Source of the DNA: G963923955 sp963923955
Lineage (GTDB): Bacteria > Pseudomonadota > Gammaproteobacteria > Eutrophobiales > Eutrophobiaceae
Reading direction: 5' to 3'
Assembly (NCBI GenBank): GCA_963923955.1
Contig: OZ000552.1
Span: forward strand, 62,001-126,000
Length of the DNA: 64,000 bases
The notes below the pieces were generated by a model. It did not search any database. It was given only the letters and a program-made list of their open reading frames with translations, and was not told where the DNA came from. Below, in pieces: positions 8,607-18,142 of this stretch (positions are counted from its first letter, which is position 1; each line of letters opens with the position of its first letter). A program made the translations under genes and the position numbers.

Positions 8607-9836
8607 TTACTCCAACACCCGATCTATGCGCAGCATGACGGTCTCGGCCTGGGCGGTATCCACGCGTAGCCAGGCGCTGCTCATGTCCCCGGGCTGCGGC
8701 CGGGCCTTGCCAGATAAGGCGATGCGGGCGCTGAGCTCGATGCTTGCATGATCTGATAGTCTCGCTGTGGGTGCCATTGCGGCGGCATCATCCAAGGTCA
8801 CGGTAAAGGGCAGCTCGCTTAGCTGTCTGCGCACCACGGCCACCGGCAGCGGCGCGCCGCCCGGCGCACGGGCCACGACAAAGACGGTGCTGGAAGGCGC
8901 AGCCCGGTCTCGTAATTCTTCGGCCAAGCTGACCTTTACCTTAACCGCACGTTTGTTTTCTGGGGGCACCGGCGCTTGCCTTGCAGGCGCTGCCCTCACG
9001 CCAAGCCGCGCCCGGCTCTGGGCGATCAGCTGCTCGATCTGCGCTTTGGCCGCCTCGTCATCGCCGGATTGCGCAACTAGAGTCTGCCAGAAGTCGATCG
9101 CCGCGCGGTCATCGCCGGATTGCGCCGCGGCCATGCCGGCCAGCCACAGAGCTGTGCGGTTCAAAGGCTCCAGCTGCAAGGTCTTTTCCACCAGCGCCTG
9201 CGGCCGGCCGGACAGATTGCCCTCGTTCGCCATCGACAAGGCACCAGCATAACCAACCAGCACCGCCGGGTTGTCCGCGGCAATGCTGTAGAGATGTTCG
9301 TATGCAGGCAAGGCATCGGCATAACGGCCCAGCGCCATGTAGGCCCGCGCCAGCATCATCCACCCGCCTACATCCTGCGGCCGCTGCGCAAGCTGCGCTG
9401 CCAGAGCCGCCACCATTTCTTCTATCGCAGCCGGTGCCTGCGCAGCCGCGGGCGGCCCGGCCGGGGTAGTGCCATTGATGAGCCGGTGTTGGCCCAGCTG
9501 CAGGTAGATAAGTACCGCGGCCGCCGGCAGCAAGGTGCACCCCAGCAGCAGCGGCCATAGCCCGGCCTTAAGATCAGTCTCCTGTTTTTTGCCAAGCCCT
9601 TCGGCGCTTTGTACTATGGCCCGGGCGATGTCTTCACGCGCAGCAGCAAGCTCGGCCGCGGCGATATTGCCATTCTCGGCATCTTTTTCCAGCTCATGAA
9701 GGCTTGCCTTATAGGCCCTGATCCTGGCCTGCAAGGCATCGTTGTCAACCGCCTGCTCGGGCCTTATCAGCGGCCGCAGGCTGTATAGCAGTACGACAAT
9801 CAGCATCAGGACACATGCCGTCCAGAAGAGGATCAC
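8607..9836 (-). CDS. ccmI: Cytochrome c biogenesis protein CcmI
   Basis: 409 residues. Two N-terminal membrane segments (about 2-20 and 92-112) flank a cytoplasmic segment (YKASLHELEKDAENGNI is typical of CcmI), followed by periplasmic TPR units (about 135-260) that hold apocytochrome c, and a C-terminal beta domain from about 300. It presents apocytochrome to the CcmF/H heme lyase. Last gene of the ccm cluster, 3 bases after ccmH. Confidence 0.92.
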   Translation of the reverse strand: MILFWTACVLMLIVVLLYSLRPLIRPEQAVDNDALQARIRAYKASLHELEKDAENGNIAAAELAAAREDIARAIVQSAEGLGKKQETDLKAGLWPLLLGCTLLPAAAVLIYLQLGQHRLINGTTPAGPPAAAQAPAAIEEMVAALAAQLAQRPQDVGGWMMLARAYMALGRYADALPAYEHLYSIAADNPAVLVGYAGALSMANEGNLSGRPQALVEKTLQLEPLNRTALWLAGMAAAQSGDDRAAIDFWQTLVAQSGDDEAAKAQIEQLIAQSRARLGVRAAPARQAPVPPENKRAVKVKVSLAEELRDRAAPSSTVFVVARAPGGAPLPVAVVRRQLSELPFTVTLDDAAAMAPTARLSDHASIELSARIALSGKARPQPGDMSSAWLRVDTAQAETVMLRIDRVLE

Positions 9837-9839
9837 GGG

Positions 9840-10307
9840 CTAGGTCGCCCCTGCATCTTCATCTTGCAGCAGCGACTTGAGCCTCTGCCTCTGTTCCTGA
9901 GTCAAGGCTGCCTGTGGCCGGCGGCTGTTATTCATGAACAGGCGGATGGCGATAACGAGCCCCAGCAGCAACAGCAGCACGGGGCCGAACCACAGCGCCC
10001 AGGTATGCTTCTTTAAGGGCGGCCGATACAGGACAAAATCGCCATAACGCGTTACCAGAAAAGAGGCGATCGCCGCATCGCTGAGGCCGCGGTGCATCTG
10101 CGCATAGACCTCAGCGCGCAGATCCTGGGCTAGCTCGGCATTGGAGTCCGCCAGCGACTGGTTCTGGCACACCATACAGCGCAACTCTTCGATCAAACCC
10201 TGGAACCTTTGCGCCTCGGCCTCGCTGCCAAACTCAAAGGGCGTGTCCGCCGCATGGACAGACAAGGAGAAGAGCACGGGCGCGCACAAGAGAAATTTTT
10301 TAACCAT
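9840..10307 (-). CDS. ccmH: Cytochrome c maturation thiol protein CcmH
   Basis: 155 residues: signal peptide (about 1-20), the family motif LRCMVCQNQSLADSNAELAQ with redox pair C44 and C47, and a C-terminal membrane anchor (about 105-125). It reduces the apocytochrome CxxCH disulfide before heme attachment. It overlaps ccmG by 8 bases. It corresponds to the short CcmH/CcmL form, with the TPR part encoded separately as ccmI. Confidence 0.95.
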   Translation of the reverse strand: MVKKFLLCAPVLFSLSVHAADTPFEFGSEAEAQRFQGLIEELRCMVCQNQSLADSNAELAQDLRAEVYAQMHRGLSDAAIASFLVTRYGDFVLYRPPLKKHTWALWFGPVLLLLLGLVIAIRLFMNNSRRPQAALTQEQRQRLKSLLQDEDAGAT

Positions 10308-10854
10308 CGGCGGCCTGCTCCTTAAGCCCTGCCGTTTGCAACTGCCGCAAGAGCGGATAGATGGTCTTGGTCAATGACTCATCCGTAATCGGGCCGATGT
10401 GTTTGTAGCGGATCACGCCGTCTTTATCGAGCACAAAGGTCTCCGGTACGCCGTACACACCGAAATCAATGCCCACCTTGCCCTGATAATCATGTCCGCT
10501 CTGCTCGTAGGGGTCGCCCAGGCGCGCCAACCAGTCAAGGGCAGCGCGGCGTTCATCCTTATAATTAAGCCCGACAATGCGTATGTTTTTCTCGCGTGAG
10601 AGCGCAAGCAACAGTTCATGTTCATGCCGACAGGCCACGCACCAGGAGGCCCAGACATTGAGCAGGCTTACCCCACCGCGCAAATCGGCCGCGCTTAGCT
10701 GCTTATCCGGCTCTCTCAGCCGGGGCAATGCAAAGTCCGGCGCCGGCTTGTCGATATAGGGCGAGGGGATAAGGCTTGGATCGGAGCCTAGCCCCAAGCC
10801 CAGTAGCATGACCAGGCCAAAGAACATGAGCGCCGGCAGGGTGTATCTAATCAT
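10300..10854 (-). CDS. ccmG: Thiol:disulfide interchange protein CcmG (DsbE)
   Basis: 184 residues: N-terminal membrane anchor (about 5-23) and a periplasmic thioredoxin fold with WASWCVACRHEHE (C72, C75) and the later cis-proline segment GVPETFVLDKDG. It passes electrons toward CcmH and apocytochrome c. Overlaps ccmF by 8 bases and ccmH by 8 bases. Confidence 0.95.
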   Translation of the reverse strand: MIRYTLPALMFFGLVMLLGLGLGSDPSLIPSPYIDKPAPDFALPRLREPDKQLSAADLRGGVSLLNVWASWCVACRHEHELLLALSREKNIRIVGLNYKDERRAALDWLARLGDPYEQSGHDYQGKVGIDFGVYGVPETFVLDKDGVIRYKHIGPITDESLTKTIYPLLRQLQTAGLKEQAADG

Positions 10855-12829
10855 GTGCCGGACCTAAACTTCCCAGCGCGGCTGCATCCCTTGCCCTTGT
10901 CGGCACCGCCTTGCTGTAGCGCCGGTCGGTTGCCGCCAGGACGCCGCCCAGCGCCATGAAGATCGCCCCCAGCCAGATCCAGCGAATGAAGGGCTTGTGA
11001 TACAGGCGCACACTCCAGTCGCCGCCACCCAAAGGCTCGCCTAGGGACGCATACAGGTCGCGCGTAAAACCCGCATCAATGCCGGCCTCGGTCATCGGCA
11101 TATCGCGCACGCTGTAGATGCGCTTTTGTGTCCTTAGTGTGGCAACGGCTTTGTCGTTTGTGCTTACCCGGATGACGGCTTCAGTGGCGGTGTAATTCGG
11201 CCCGGCCACCGGCCTGATCGACTCCATAAAAAACTCATAATTAGCCAGCATTACCTTATCCCCCGGCCGCATGCGCTTGTGCAGCTCGCTGCTGTAATTG
11301 CTGCTAATCGCAATGCCCAGTATGCTCACCGCCAGGCCAAGATGGGCGATGCCCATCCCGACAAAAGCCTTAGGCAATTTGCGCAGACCCACGGACAGGG
11401 AAGGGGAGATCTTGACCCTCTGCCAAAGCGCCAGGCCGGTGGAGAGAGCAATCCAGGCCGCCAATAAAACGGCCAAGCCGACCCGTAAGCCGGCCAGGCT
11501 CGATAACATCAAGCCGGTCAAGAGGGCCAACAGCAGCGTTGCCAGGAGACCATAGCGAATATGCGCCCAGACCCTCGGCCAGGCATCGCCCTTCCAGCGG
11601 GTCATGACGCCGAAGCCCAGCAGCACAAAGAGCGGTGCCATTAAGGGGATAAAGACAGCGTTAAAATACGGCGCGCCGACGGAGAGCTTGCCGCCTAGCG
11701 CCTCGATAAAGAGCGGATACAGCGTGCCTAACAAGACACTGGCCGTTGCCACCACCAACAGCAGGCTGTTGGCCAGCAAGAATGTCTCTCGGGAGAGCAG
11801 GCGAAAGCGCCCACCGGCGGCGCTGTTCGGGGCGCGCCAGGCATACAAGAGCAAGGCGCCGCCGACATAGATGCCCAACATGAGCAGGATGAAGACGCCG
11901 CGCGAGGGATCGGTGGCAAAGGCGTGTACCGAGGTTAATACGCCGGAGCGTACTAAGAAGGTGCCCAGCAGGCTAAGCGCAAAGGCGCTGATGGCGAGCA
12001 GCAGCGTCCAGTTCTTGAACACGCCGCGCTTCTCGGTGGCGGCCAAGGAATGGATCAGGGCGGTGCCGACCAGCCACGGCATGAAGGAGGCGTTTTCCAC
12101 CGGGTCCCAAAACCACCAGCCGCCCCAGCCCAGCTCGTAGTAGGCCCACCAACTGCCCAGCGCGATGCCAATGGTCAGAAAGACCCAGGCCATCGTCGTC
12201 CACGGCCTGGTCCAGCGCGCCCAACTCATATCGACCTCGCGGCCGATGAGGGCGGCGATGGCAAAGCCGAAGGCAACGGAAAAACCGACATAGCCCATAT
12301 ACAACAGCGGCGGATGAATGATCAGGCCCGGGTCTTGCAACAGGGGATTTAGATCGGCGCCGTCAAGGGGGGCGGGAGCAAGCCGCGCAAAGGGGTTGGA
12401 AGTGAACAGCGTGAACAACAAAAAGCCGACACTCACCGTCCCCATCACCGCCAGCACGCGGGCGATGAAGGCAAGCGGCAGGCGGCGGCTTAGGTAGCTC
12501 ACCGCAACCGTCCAGGCCGCCAGGATCAAGACCCATAATAGCAAGGAGCCCTCGTGCGCGCCCCAGACTGCCGCGATGCGGTAGGCCAGCGGCAGGGCGC
12601 TGTTTGAGTTGTTGGCGACATAGGCCACGGAAAAATCATTATTAACAAAGGCCGCAGTCAGGGCAGCAAAGGCGATGAGCAACAGACCAAACTGGGCGCG
12701 GGCGGCCGGGCGCGCCACCTGCATCCAGCCGACATTGCCCTTCACCGCGCCGAGGAGCGGCAGGGTGGCCTGCAACACGGCGAGGACCAGCGCCATGATC
12801 AGGGCGAAATGGCCAAGCTCCGGGATCAT
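10847..12829 (-). CDS. ccmF: Heme lyase subunit CcmF
   Basis: 660 residues, normal for CcmF, with many membrane segments. The tryptophan-rich heme-handling motif WGGWWFWDPVENASFMPWL is present, with histidines in flanking loops (GAHEGSLLLW; HPPLLYMGYVGFS). With CcmH and CcmI it forms the complex that attaches heme to apocytochrome c. Overlaps ccmE by 4 bases. Confidence 0.97.
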   Translation of the reverse strand: MIPELGHFALIMALVLAVLQATLPLLGAVKGNVGWMQVARPAARAQFGLLLIAFAALTAAFVNNDFSVAYVANNSNSALPLAYRIAAVWGAHEGSLLLWVLILAAWTVAVSYLSRRLPLAFIARVLAVMGTVSVGFLLFTLFTSNPFARLAPAPLDGADLNPLLQDPGLIIHPPLLYMGYVGFSVAFGFAIAALIGREVDMSWARWTRPWTTMAWVFLTIGIALGSWWAYYELGWGGWWFWDPVENASFMPWLVGTALIHSLAATEKRGVFKNWTLLLAISAFALSLLGTFLVRSGVLTSVHAFATDPSRGVFILLMLGIYVGGALLLYAWRAPNSAAGGRFRLLSRETFLLANSLLLVVATASVLLGTLYPLFIEALGGKLSVGAPYFNAVFIPLMAPLFVLLGFGVMTRWKGDAWPRVWAHIRYGLLATLLLALLTGLMLSSLAGLRVGLAVLLAAWIALSTGLALWQRVKISPSLSVGLRKLPKAFVGMGIAHLGLAVSILGIAISSNYSSELHKRMRPGDKVMLANYEFFMESIRPVAGPNYTATEAVIRVSTNDKAVATLRTQKRIYSVRDMPMTEAGIDAGFTRDLYASLGEPLGGGDWSVRLYHKPFIRWIWLGAIFMALGGVLAATDRRYSKAVPTRARDAAALGSLGPAHD

Positions 12830-13287
12830 AGCGCCTGGTTTTTGTCGGAATGCGGGTAATCCACACCGGCCTCTTTTAAGGCCGCGGCGACCTCCGGCGG
12901 CATGTAGTTTTCATCGTGCTTGGCCAGCACCTGCTCGGCATTAAACACGCCTTGGCCGTCAAGCCTGCCGTTGGCGACAATGCCTTGGCCTTCACGAAAC
13001 AGATCCGGCAGGATGCCGTCATAGACCACCCGCACCTCATCCAGGGTGTCGGTCAAGACGAACTCCACTTTAAGGCTGTGCGGATCGCGCCGGACGCTGC
13101 CTGAGGTTACCAGGCCGCCGATGCGAAAGGCTCGATTATCCGGCGCGGCACCCGCGGCGACCTGATGCGGGCTGTAAAAATACAGGAGGTTGCTCTCAAA
13201 GGCTTTCAACGCCAGCGCCGTGGCAAGGCCGAGCCCGCCCAGCATGGCGATGACGCCCAGTAATCGCTTTTTGCGCCGCTTGTTCAT
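12826..13287 (-). CDS. ccmE: Heme chaperone CcmE
   Basis: 153 residues: N-terminal membrane anchor (about 9-28), beta-barrel OB fold, and the covalent heme-binding motif HDENY with H124 and Y128. It carries heme from CcmC to CcmF in the periplasm. The start at 13287 lies 3 bases after the ccmD stop. Confidence 0.96.
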   Translation of the reverse strand: MNKRRKKRLLGVIAMLGGLGLATALALKAFESNLLYFYSPHQVAAGAAPDNRAFRIGGLVTSGSVRRDPHSLKVEFVLTDTLDEVRVVYDGILPDLFREGQGIVANGRLDGQGVFNAEQVLAKHDENYMPPEVAAALKEAGVDYPHSDKNQAL

Positions 13288-13290
13288 CTT

Positions 13291-13449
13291 TTATTCTGAG
13301 CTTGGGCGCTGTAGTTTGTTCAACAATTTTCGCTCGCGCCTGAGCGGGATCAGGAGGCCCAGCAACAGGACAATGAGGCTGATGCCATAAGCTGACCAGA
13401 CATACCAGGCATAGCCGTCCATGCTGAAAAATTCAATGATGGCCTGCAT
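13291..13449 (-). CDS. ccmD: Heme exporter protein CcmD
   Basis: 52-residue protein. It begins MQAIIEFFSMDGYAWYVW, has one membrane segment (about 17-36), then a basic cytoplasmic tail (LRRERKLLNKLQ). This is the size and pattern of CcmD, which releases holo-CcmE from CcmABC. Its ATG overlaps the ccmC stop as TAATG, and it fills the exact place expected between ccmC and ccmE. Confidence 0.93.
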   Translation of the reverse strand: MQAIIEFFSMDGYAWYVWSAYGISLIVLLLGLLIPLRRERKLLNKLQRPSSE

Positions 13450-14213
13450 TAGTTACGCTCGCCTTTGCCCAGGTCTCTGGTGCGCAACTCTTTCGCCCAG
13501 CTGCTGTCTTTTTCCAGCGCCAGCAGATCATGGCGGCTGCGGATACACAAGACCGTTAAAAAATACAGCATATACGCAGCCATCATGATCAGCAGGGGGA
13601 TGAGCATGCTGATATGGATGGAAGGCGCATCCAGTTTCAACAGCGTGGGGCCTTGGTGCAGGGTGTTCCACCAGATCACCGAATAGTGGATGATGGGAAT
13701 ATTGACCAGGCCGACCAGGGCTAAGATAGCACCGGCATGGGCGGCGCTGCGTCGATCTTCAATCGTCCCCTGCAAGGCCATATAGCCCAGATAGAGAAAC
13801 AAGAGCACCAGCTCAGAGGTCAGGCGTGCATCCCAGACCCACCACGTCCCCCACATCGGCTTGCCCCAGATGGAACCGGTCACCAGGGCGAGAAAGGTGA
13901 AGGCGGCGCCCGGCGGCGCACAGTTGGTGGAGATAATCTCCGTCACCTTGACCTTCCAGATCAGGCCCGCCGCACCGGTCGCCGCCATCACCATATAGAC
14001 AAACATGGACATCCAGGCGCTGGGCACATGCATATAGATGATGCGGAAGGCATCCTTTTGCTGGTAATCCGCAGGCGACAGCCACAGAGCGCCGATGAGA
14101 CCGGCCAGCAGCAGCAGCGCACACAGCGCACCAGAGATCGGCGTGATCTTCCTGCAGGTGCTGTAGAAGGTCTGCGGGGCGCCGTATTTATAAAAGCAAT
14201 GTAATAGCTTCAC
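13449..14213 (-). CDS. ccmC: Heme exporter protein CcmC
   Basis: 254 residues with six membrane segments and the heme-handling tryptophan motif GTWWVWDARLTSEL, with nearby histidines (MHVPSAWM; IIHYSVIWWNTLH). CcmC loads heme onto CcmE. The C-terminus is long and charged. The gene overlaps ccmB by 4 bases and ccmD by 1 base. Confidence 0.95.
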   Translation of the reverse strand: MKLLHCFYKYGAPQTFYSTCRKITPISGALCALLLLAGLIGALWLSPADYQQKDAFRIIYMHVPSAWMSMFVYMVMAATGAAGLIWKVKVTEIISTNCAPPGAAFTFLALVTGSIWGKPMWGTWWVWDARLTSELVLLFLYLGYMALQGTIEDRRSAAHAGAILALVGLVNIPIIHYSVIWWNTLHQGPTLLKLDAPSIHISMLIPLLIMMAAYMLYFLTVLCIRSRHDLLALEKDSSWAKELRTRDLGKGERN

Positions 14214-14902
14214 CTGATCCTTACCCGTAGAGAGGCCGCCGTTGCCAGCGGCATGATTGTAAGCGACAGCGCCAATATCGATCCAAGAAAATAGAGCTCG
14301 CCGACAAGGGCCAGGCCCTTGGCGGCATTATTCACCGCGGCAACGGCAATGATGAGGATCGGCATGTACAAAGGCAGAACTAAGAGCGGCAACAAGACCG
14401 CCCCGCCGCGTAGGCCCACGGTCAGTGCGGCTAAGACTGCGCCGATCAGGCTCATGCTGGGTGTGCCCAACAGCAGGGTGAGCAACAGCGGCACATAGGC
14501 GCTATCGGGCATAAAGACCAAGTACGCAGCCGGCACGGATAAGATCACGAGCGGCAGGCCGGTCAGCATCCAGTGCGCCAGGATCTTTGCGGCCAGCAAT
14601 AACAACAGGGAATGCGGGGATAATAACAGCTGCTCCAGGCTGCCATCGTTGAAATCGCTGGTGAAAAAGCGGTCCAGGGAGATGACTGTGGCTAATAAGG
14701 CGGCGATCCAGATGATCGCCGGTGCGACCTCGCTCAGCACGGCCTTCTCCACGCCTAGTGCAAGCGGAAACAGGGCAACGACCATCAGGTGCACGATGAG
14801 GGGATTGAGGAATTCACCCCTGTGCCTGAAACCCAACAAGAGATCACGTCTTAGTACGGCGGCAAAGGCCGGATAATTGCCCCTAACCATAGCCGTAGCC
14901 AT
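14210..14902 (-). CDS. ccmB: Heme exporter membrane protein CcmB
   Basis: 230 residues with six membrane segments; the N-terminal FAAVLRRDLLLGFRHRGEFLNPL segment is characteristic of CcmB, the membrane partner of the CcmA ATPase. The start overlaps the ccmA stop as TAATG, so the two are translationally coupled. Confidence 0.95.
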   Translation of the reverse strand: MATAMVRGNYPAFAAVLRRDLLLGFRHRGEFLNPLIVHLMVVALFPLALGVEKAVLSEVAPAIIWIAALLATVISLDRFFTSDFNDGSLEQLLLSPHSLLLLLAAKILAHWMLTGLPLVILSVPAAYLVFMPDSAYVPLLLTLLLGTPSMSLIGAVLAALTVGLRGGAVLLPLLVLPLYMPILIIAVAAVNNAAKGLALVGELYFLGSILALSLTIMPLATAASLRVRIR

Positions 14903-15522
14903 TATAGATTGAGGTCGGTGAGTTTCGCGCCGGTGAGTTGCAGGGGCTCATGGGTGGCCACGATGCACAGCCCGCCGCGGCTGGCATGCTCGGAGATCAG
15001 GACGCAGACCAGTTGTTTGCCGGCCGCATCAAGGGCGGCGAAGGGCTCATCCATTATCCATAAAGCGGCATTGCTTACTACAAAGCGCACCAGAGCCAGC
15101 CGGCGTCTCTGTCCGGCGGAGAGCCGACCGACCAGCGTGTTGCGATACGCACCCAGCCGCAGCCGCTCCAGGGCCGCATCAATCTCAACGGCGCTGCGCC
15201 GACAGCGGCCCAGGGCCAGACTGAATGCGATGTTCTCGCCAACGCTCAGGTCGTCCTTCATGCCGTGCAGGTGTCCAAGATAGGCCAACTCGGCAAGGTA
15301 ACTTGCGCGCGCGGTTGCGATGTCCTCTCCACCCCAATGCACCGCGCCCCGCTCCGGCGCTAACAGGCCGCAGACAATCCGCAACAGGCTCGACTTGCCG
15401 CTGCCGTTTATGCCGCGGACTTGCAGGACTTCACCGCCACCAAGCCTGAAACTAAGATCGTGAAACAGCACCCTGTCATTGCGCACACAAGCAAGACCAC
15501 CGGCCTGTAATTGTCTATTCAT
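14902..15522 (-). CDS. ccmA: Heme exporter ATP-binding protein CcmA
   Basis: About 206 residues from the ATG at 15522 (the frame is open to a TTG at 15540). Walker A GINGSGKSSL, signature LSAGQRRRLALVRF, Walker B LWIMDEPFAALD, and switch histidine ATHEP are present. It energises release of heme-loaded CcmE. First gene of the minus-strand ccm cluster, divergent from rpoN. Confidence 0.95.
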   Translation of the reverse strand: MNRQLQAGGLACVRNDRVLFHDLSFRLGGGEVLQVRGINGSGKSSLLRIVCGLLAPERGAVHWGGEDIATARASYLAELAYLGHLHGMKDDLSVGENIAFSLALGRCRRSAVEIDAALERLRLGAYRNTLVGRLSAGQRRRLALVRFVVSNAALWIMDEPFAALDAAGKQLVCVLISEHASRGGLCIVATHEPLQLTGAKLTDLNL

Positions 15523-15540
15523 TCCGGCCAGCAAACGCAA

Positions 15541-15649
15541 GACATGTCTTTCCCCACGCCTCTTAGGTGAAAATGCGAACTATAGCACATGAGGATCAGC
15601 TTCTCTTTTTGCTGGTTAAATCTGCTGCAAAGTGCGCTAGAATTAGATC
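15541..15649. promoter_or_regulatory. Divergent ccmA / rpoN intergenic region
   Basis: 109 bases between two divergently transcribed units; both promoters should lie here. A TAGAAT hexamer at 15638-15643 resembles a -10 box but is close to the rpoN start at 15650, and no well-spaced -35 box is seen. No strong Shine-Dalgarno precedes rpoN. Confidence 0.35.
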
Positions 15650-17110
15650 ATGAAGCCCTCACTCCAGCTAAAGATCGGCCCCGGCCTGAGGTTGACCCCG
15701 CAGCTGCAGCAGGCGATACGGCTGTTACAGCTATCCAACCTTGAGTTGCATACGGAGATCCAGGAAGCCCTGGATTCTAATATGATGCTGGAGCTGGACG
15801 AGAATGACGCCGAGGAGCCGTCGAACGAGCAAGCCGCCGATGGCAACGGGGAGGAGATCGAGCTCAAGGAGGCGCTTGAGAGCGATGCTATTCCCGATGA
15901 GCTGCCGGTTGATACCGCCTGGGAGGATATCTATGACGGCAATAGCGGCACGGGCGCGGCCCGGCCCAGTGCCGCCACGGACTATAAGTGCCTTGAACAC
16001 GCAGATAAGCGCGAGCGGACGCTGTATGAACACCTGCATTGGCAGCTTAACCTGATCCCGACGACCGAGACCGACCGGGCCATTGCCGTTGCCATCATCG
16101 ACGCCATCGATGATGACGGCTATCTGGGTTGCTCATTAGAGGACATTCGCGCCTCCCTGGGGGCGGGGCTGGACGGGCTGGAGATTGGCGCCGATGAGGT
16201 GGAAGCAACGCTGCATCTGGTGCAGGCGATGGAGCCGACCGGGGTTGGCGCACGCAACCTGCAGGAATGCCTACGGCTGCAGCTGGCACAATGCCCGGCC
16301 GAGTTGCCCTGGCTGGCGCAGGCCAAGGCGCTGGTTGAGAAACACCTGCCACTGCTCGCCGCGCATGATTACACCAAGCTGCTGCGGCGGATGAAGCTGG
16401 CGCGCGAGGAGCTACAGGAGGTCATTGCGCTGATACAGTCCATGCACCCGCGCCCCGGCGCACAGGTGCATGATTCCCAAATTCAATATATCGTGCCGGA
16501 TGTCTATGTAAAAAAAGAGGCGGGCGCCTGGAAGGTGGCCTTAAACCATGAGGTCATCCCGCAACTACACATAAACGCAGGCTACGCCGGCATGATCCGG
16601 CGCGCGGATGACAGCGCGGACAATAACTGCATGAAGGCGCACTTACAAGAAGCACGCTGGTTTATCAAGAGCTTGCAAAGCCGCAGCGAGACCCTGCTGC
16701 GCGTTGCCGGTGCCATTGTGGAGCGACAGCGCGCCTTTCTCGACTATGGCGAAGAAGCCATGCGGCCCTTGGTGCTGCATGACATCGCCGCGGCTTTAGG
16801 ATTGCATGAATCAACCATCTCGCGCGCCACCACGCGCAAATACCTACACACCCCGCGCGGGATATTTGAGTTGAAATATTTCTTTTCCAGCCAAGTGAGC
16901 ATGGAACTGGGCGGGGCCTGCTCATCCACCGCCATTCGCGCATTGATAAAAAAGCTCGTCAATGCAGAGCCGCCGGCAAAGCCCTTGAGTGACAGCAAAA
17001 TTGCGGCATTATTGGCACAGCAGGGGATCCAGGTGGCGCGCCGCACTGTGGCCAAGTATCGCGAGGCCCTGCGCATCCCGCCATCAAACGAGCGCAAAGC
17101 TCTTCTCTAG
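15650..17110 (+). CDS. rpoN: RNA polymerase sigma-54 factor RpoN
   Basis: 486 residues. Region I is Gln/Leu-rich ([19 protein letters not shown]), region II is acidic (about 50-105), then the core-binding and HTH domains, and the RpoN box [10 protein letters not shown] at 463-472 recognises the -24 element. It directs nitrogen- and stress-related promoters with AAA+ activators. It heads the rpoN-hpf-ptsN-rapZ-ptsO group. Confidence 0.97.
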   Translation: MKPSLQLKIGPGLRLTPQLQQAIRLLQLSNLELHTEIQEALDSNMMLELDENDAEEPSNEQAADGNGEEIELKEALESDAIPDELPVDTAWEDIYDGNSGTGAARPSAATDYKCLEHADKRERTLYEHLHWQLNLIPTTETDRAIAVAIIDAIDDDGYLGCSLEDIRASLGAGLDGLEIGADEVEATLHLVQAMEPTGVGARNLQECLRLQLAQCPAELPWLAQAKALVEKHLPLLAAHDYTKLLRRMKLAREELQEVIALIQSMHPRPGAQVHDSQIQYIVPDVYVKKEAGAWKVALNHEVIPQLHINAGYAGMIRRADDSADNNCMKAHLQEARWFIKSLQSRSETLLRVAGAIVERQRAFLDYGEEAMRPLVLHDIAAALGLHESTISRATTRKYLHTPRGIFELKYFFSSQVSMELGGACSSTAIRALIKKLVNAEPPAKPLSDSKIAALLAQQGIQVARRTVAKYREALRIPPSNERKALL

Positions 17111-17237
17111 AAACTACCGTGACACGCCGATCCAATTCTTCTCATCGCCCCGGCCTACCGGGCATCTTATTTTTATCCCCGCCTCACCCCGCGCCGCCCT
17201 TTCCAAAACTATTAAATCTTGATTTAAGGAGCAGATA

Positions 17238-17567
17238 ATGCAGATCAACATTACCGGACACCAGCTTGACCTCACCCCCTCCCTGCGCGCCTATGTGGAA
17301 AACAAATTCAAGCGCCTACGTCGACACTCTGAGCACATCAACCACACGCATGTGATCTTGAGCATCGAGAAGGCGCGGCAGCGGGCGGAGGCCACGGTGC
17401 AAGTGAACCGCGGCAGCCTGTTTGCTGAAGAACAGCACGAGGACATGTATGCGGCCATTGACGGCCTGATCGACAAGCTTGATCGGCAGCTGAAAAAGCA
17501 CAAAGAAAAACTGTCCAACCATCGCGGCGAGAGCAGCATCAAGGCCGGCGCGCCGGGCCGCGGCTGA
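17238..17567 (+). CDS. hpf: Ribosome hibernation promoting factor, short form
   Basis: 109 residues (MQINITGHQLDLTPSLRAYVENKFKRL), with the S30AE/HPF fold pattern and HEDMYAAIDGLIDKLDRQLKKHKEK near the end. Length fits the short HPF that works with RMF to form 100S ribosomes. AAGGAG at 17226-17231 is a good ribosome binding site. The 127-base gap after rpoN suggests it may have its own promoter. Confidence 0.95.
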   Translation: MQINITGHQLDLTPSLRAYVENKFKRLRRHSEHINHTHVILSIEKARQRAEATVQVNRGSLFAEEQHEDMYAAIDGLIDKLDRQLKKHKEKLSNHRGESSIKAGAPGRG

Positions 17568-17601
17568 GTTTTCCCCGCCGGAAGTTCATCCAGAATCAAG
17601 C

Positions 17602-18048
17602 ATGGAAATTGCGGACATCTTGTCGCCGGCGCGGATCCTGGGCGATGCCGATCACAACAGCAAAAAATCCGCCTTGCAGAGCCTGGCCGCCCTGATCGCA
17701 GGTGCTGATCAGGACATCACCCAGGCCGAGGTCTTCGAGAGCCTGCTCGCCCGGGAACGCCTGGGCAGCACCGGCTTGAGTTACGGGGTCGCCCTGCCGC
17801 ACGGCCGGCGTAAAGCTGGAGAGAAAACGATCGCCGCCTTCCTGCGCCTGCGCAAGGGCATTGACTATGACGCGCCGGATAAGCTGCCCGTCGATCTGCT
17901 GTTTGCGCTCTTGGTGCCGGAGGCTTCAACGGATGAGCACCTTAGGTTGCTATCGAAACTGGCGGCGAGGTTTGACGATGCCGCCCTGCGTGAGCGCCTG
18001 CGCGCGGCAAGATCCAGCACCGCCCTGTTCTCCCTGCTGGCCGGCTGA
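17602..18048 (+). CDS. ptsN: PTS IIA-like nitrogen regulatory protein PtsN
   Basis: 148 residues, EIIA-Ntr fold. The phosphorylated histidine is H67 in YGVALPHGRRK. In the PTS-Ntr chain phosphate passes PtsP to NPr (PtsO) to PtsN, adjusting potassium transport and nitrogen responses. The gene lies 34 bases after hpf, and ptsO is found two genes on; ptsP is not in the window. Confidence 0.95.
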   Translation: MEIADILSPARILGDADHNSKKSALQSLAALIAGADQDITQAEVFESLLARERLGSTGLSYGVALPHGRRKAGEKTIAAFLRLRKGIDYDAPDKLPVDLLFALLVPEASTDEHLRLLSKLAARFDDAALRERLRAARSSTALFSLLAG

Positions 18049-18070
18049 GAATCAAATTATGCGGATGATT

Positions 18071-18092
18071 CCCCCCCCCCCCCCCCCCCCCC
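18071..18092 (+). repeat. Homopolymer run of 22 C upstream of rapZ
   Basis: Twenty-two consecutive C residues, the longest homopolymer in the window, start 22 bases after the ptsN stop and end 50 bases before the preferred rapZ start. An in-frame ATG at 18059 would read through it as a run of seven prolines into RapZ; at 22 C this frame is open. Such runs vary in length by slippage. It could affect translation of an extended RapZ, mRNA structure or Rho loading, or it could be partly a sequencing artefact in exact length. Confidence 0.85.
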
Positions 18093-18142
18093 GCAGATGC
18101 GGCGCAGAGAGCCATCGGAAAGCTCATGCCCCCCATGCCCCC

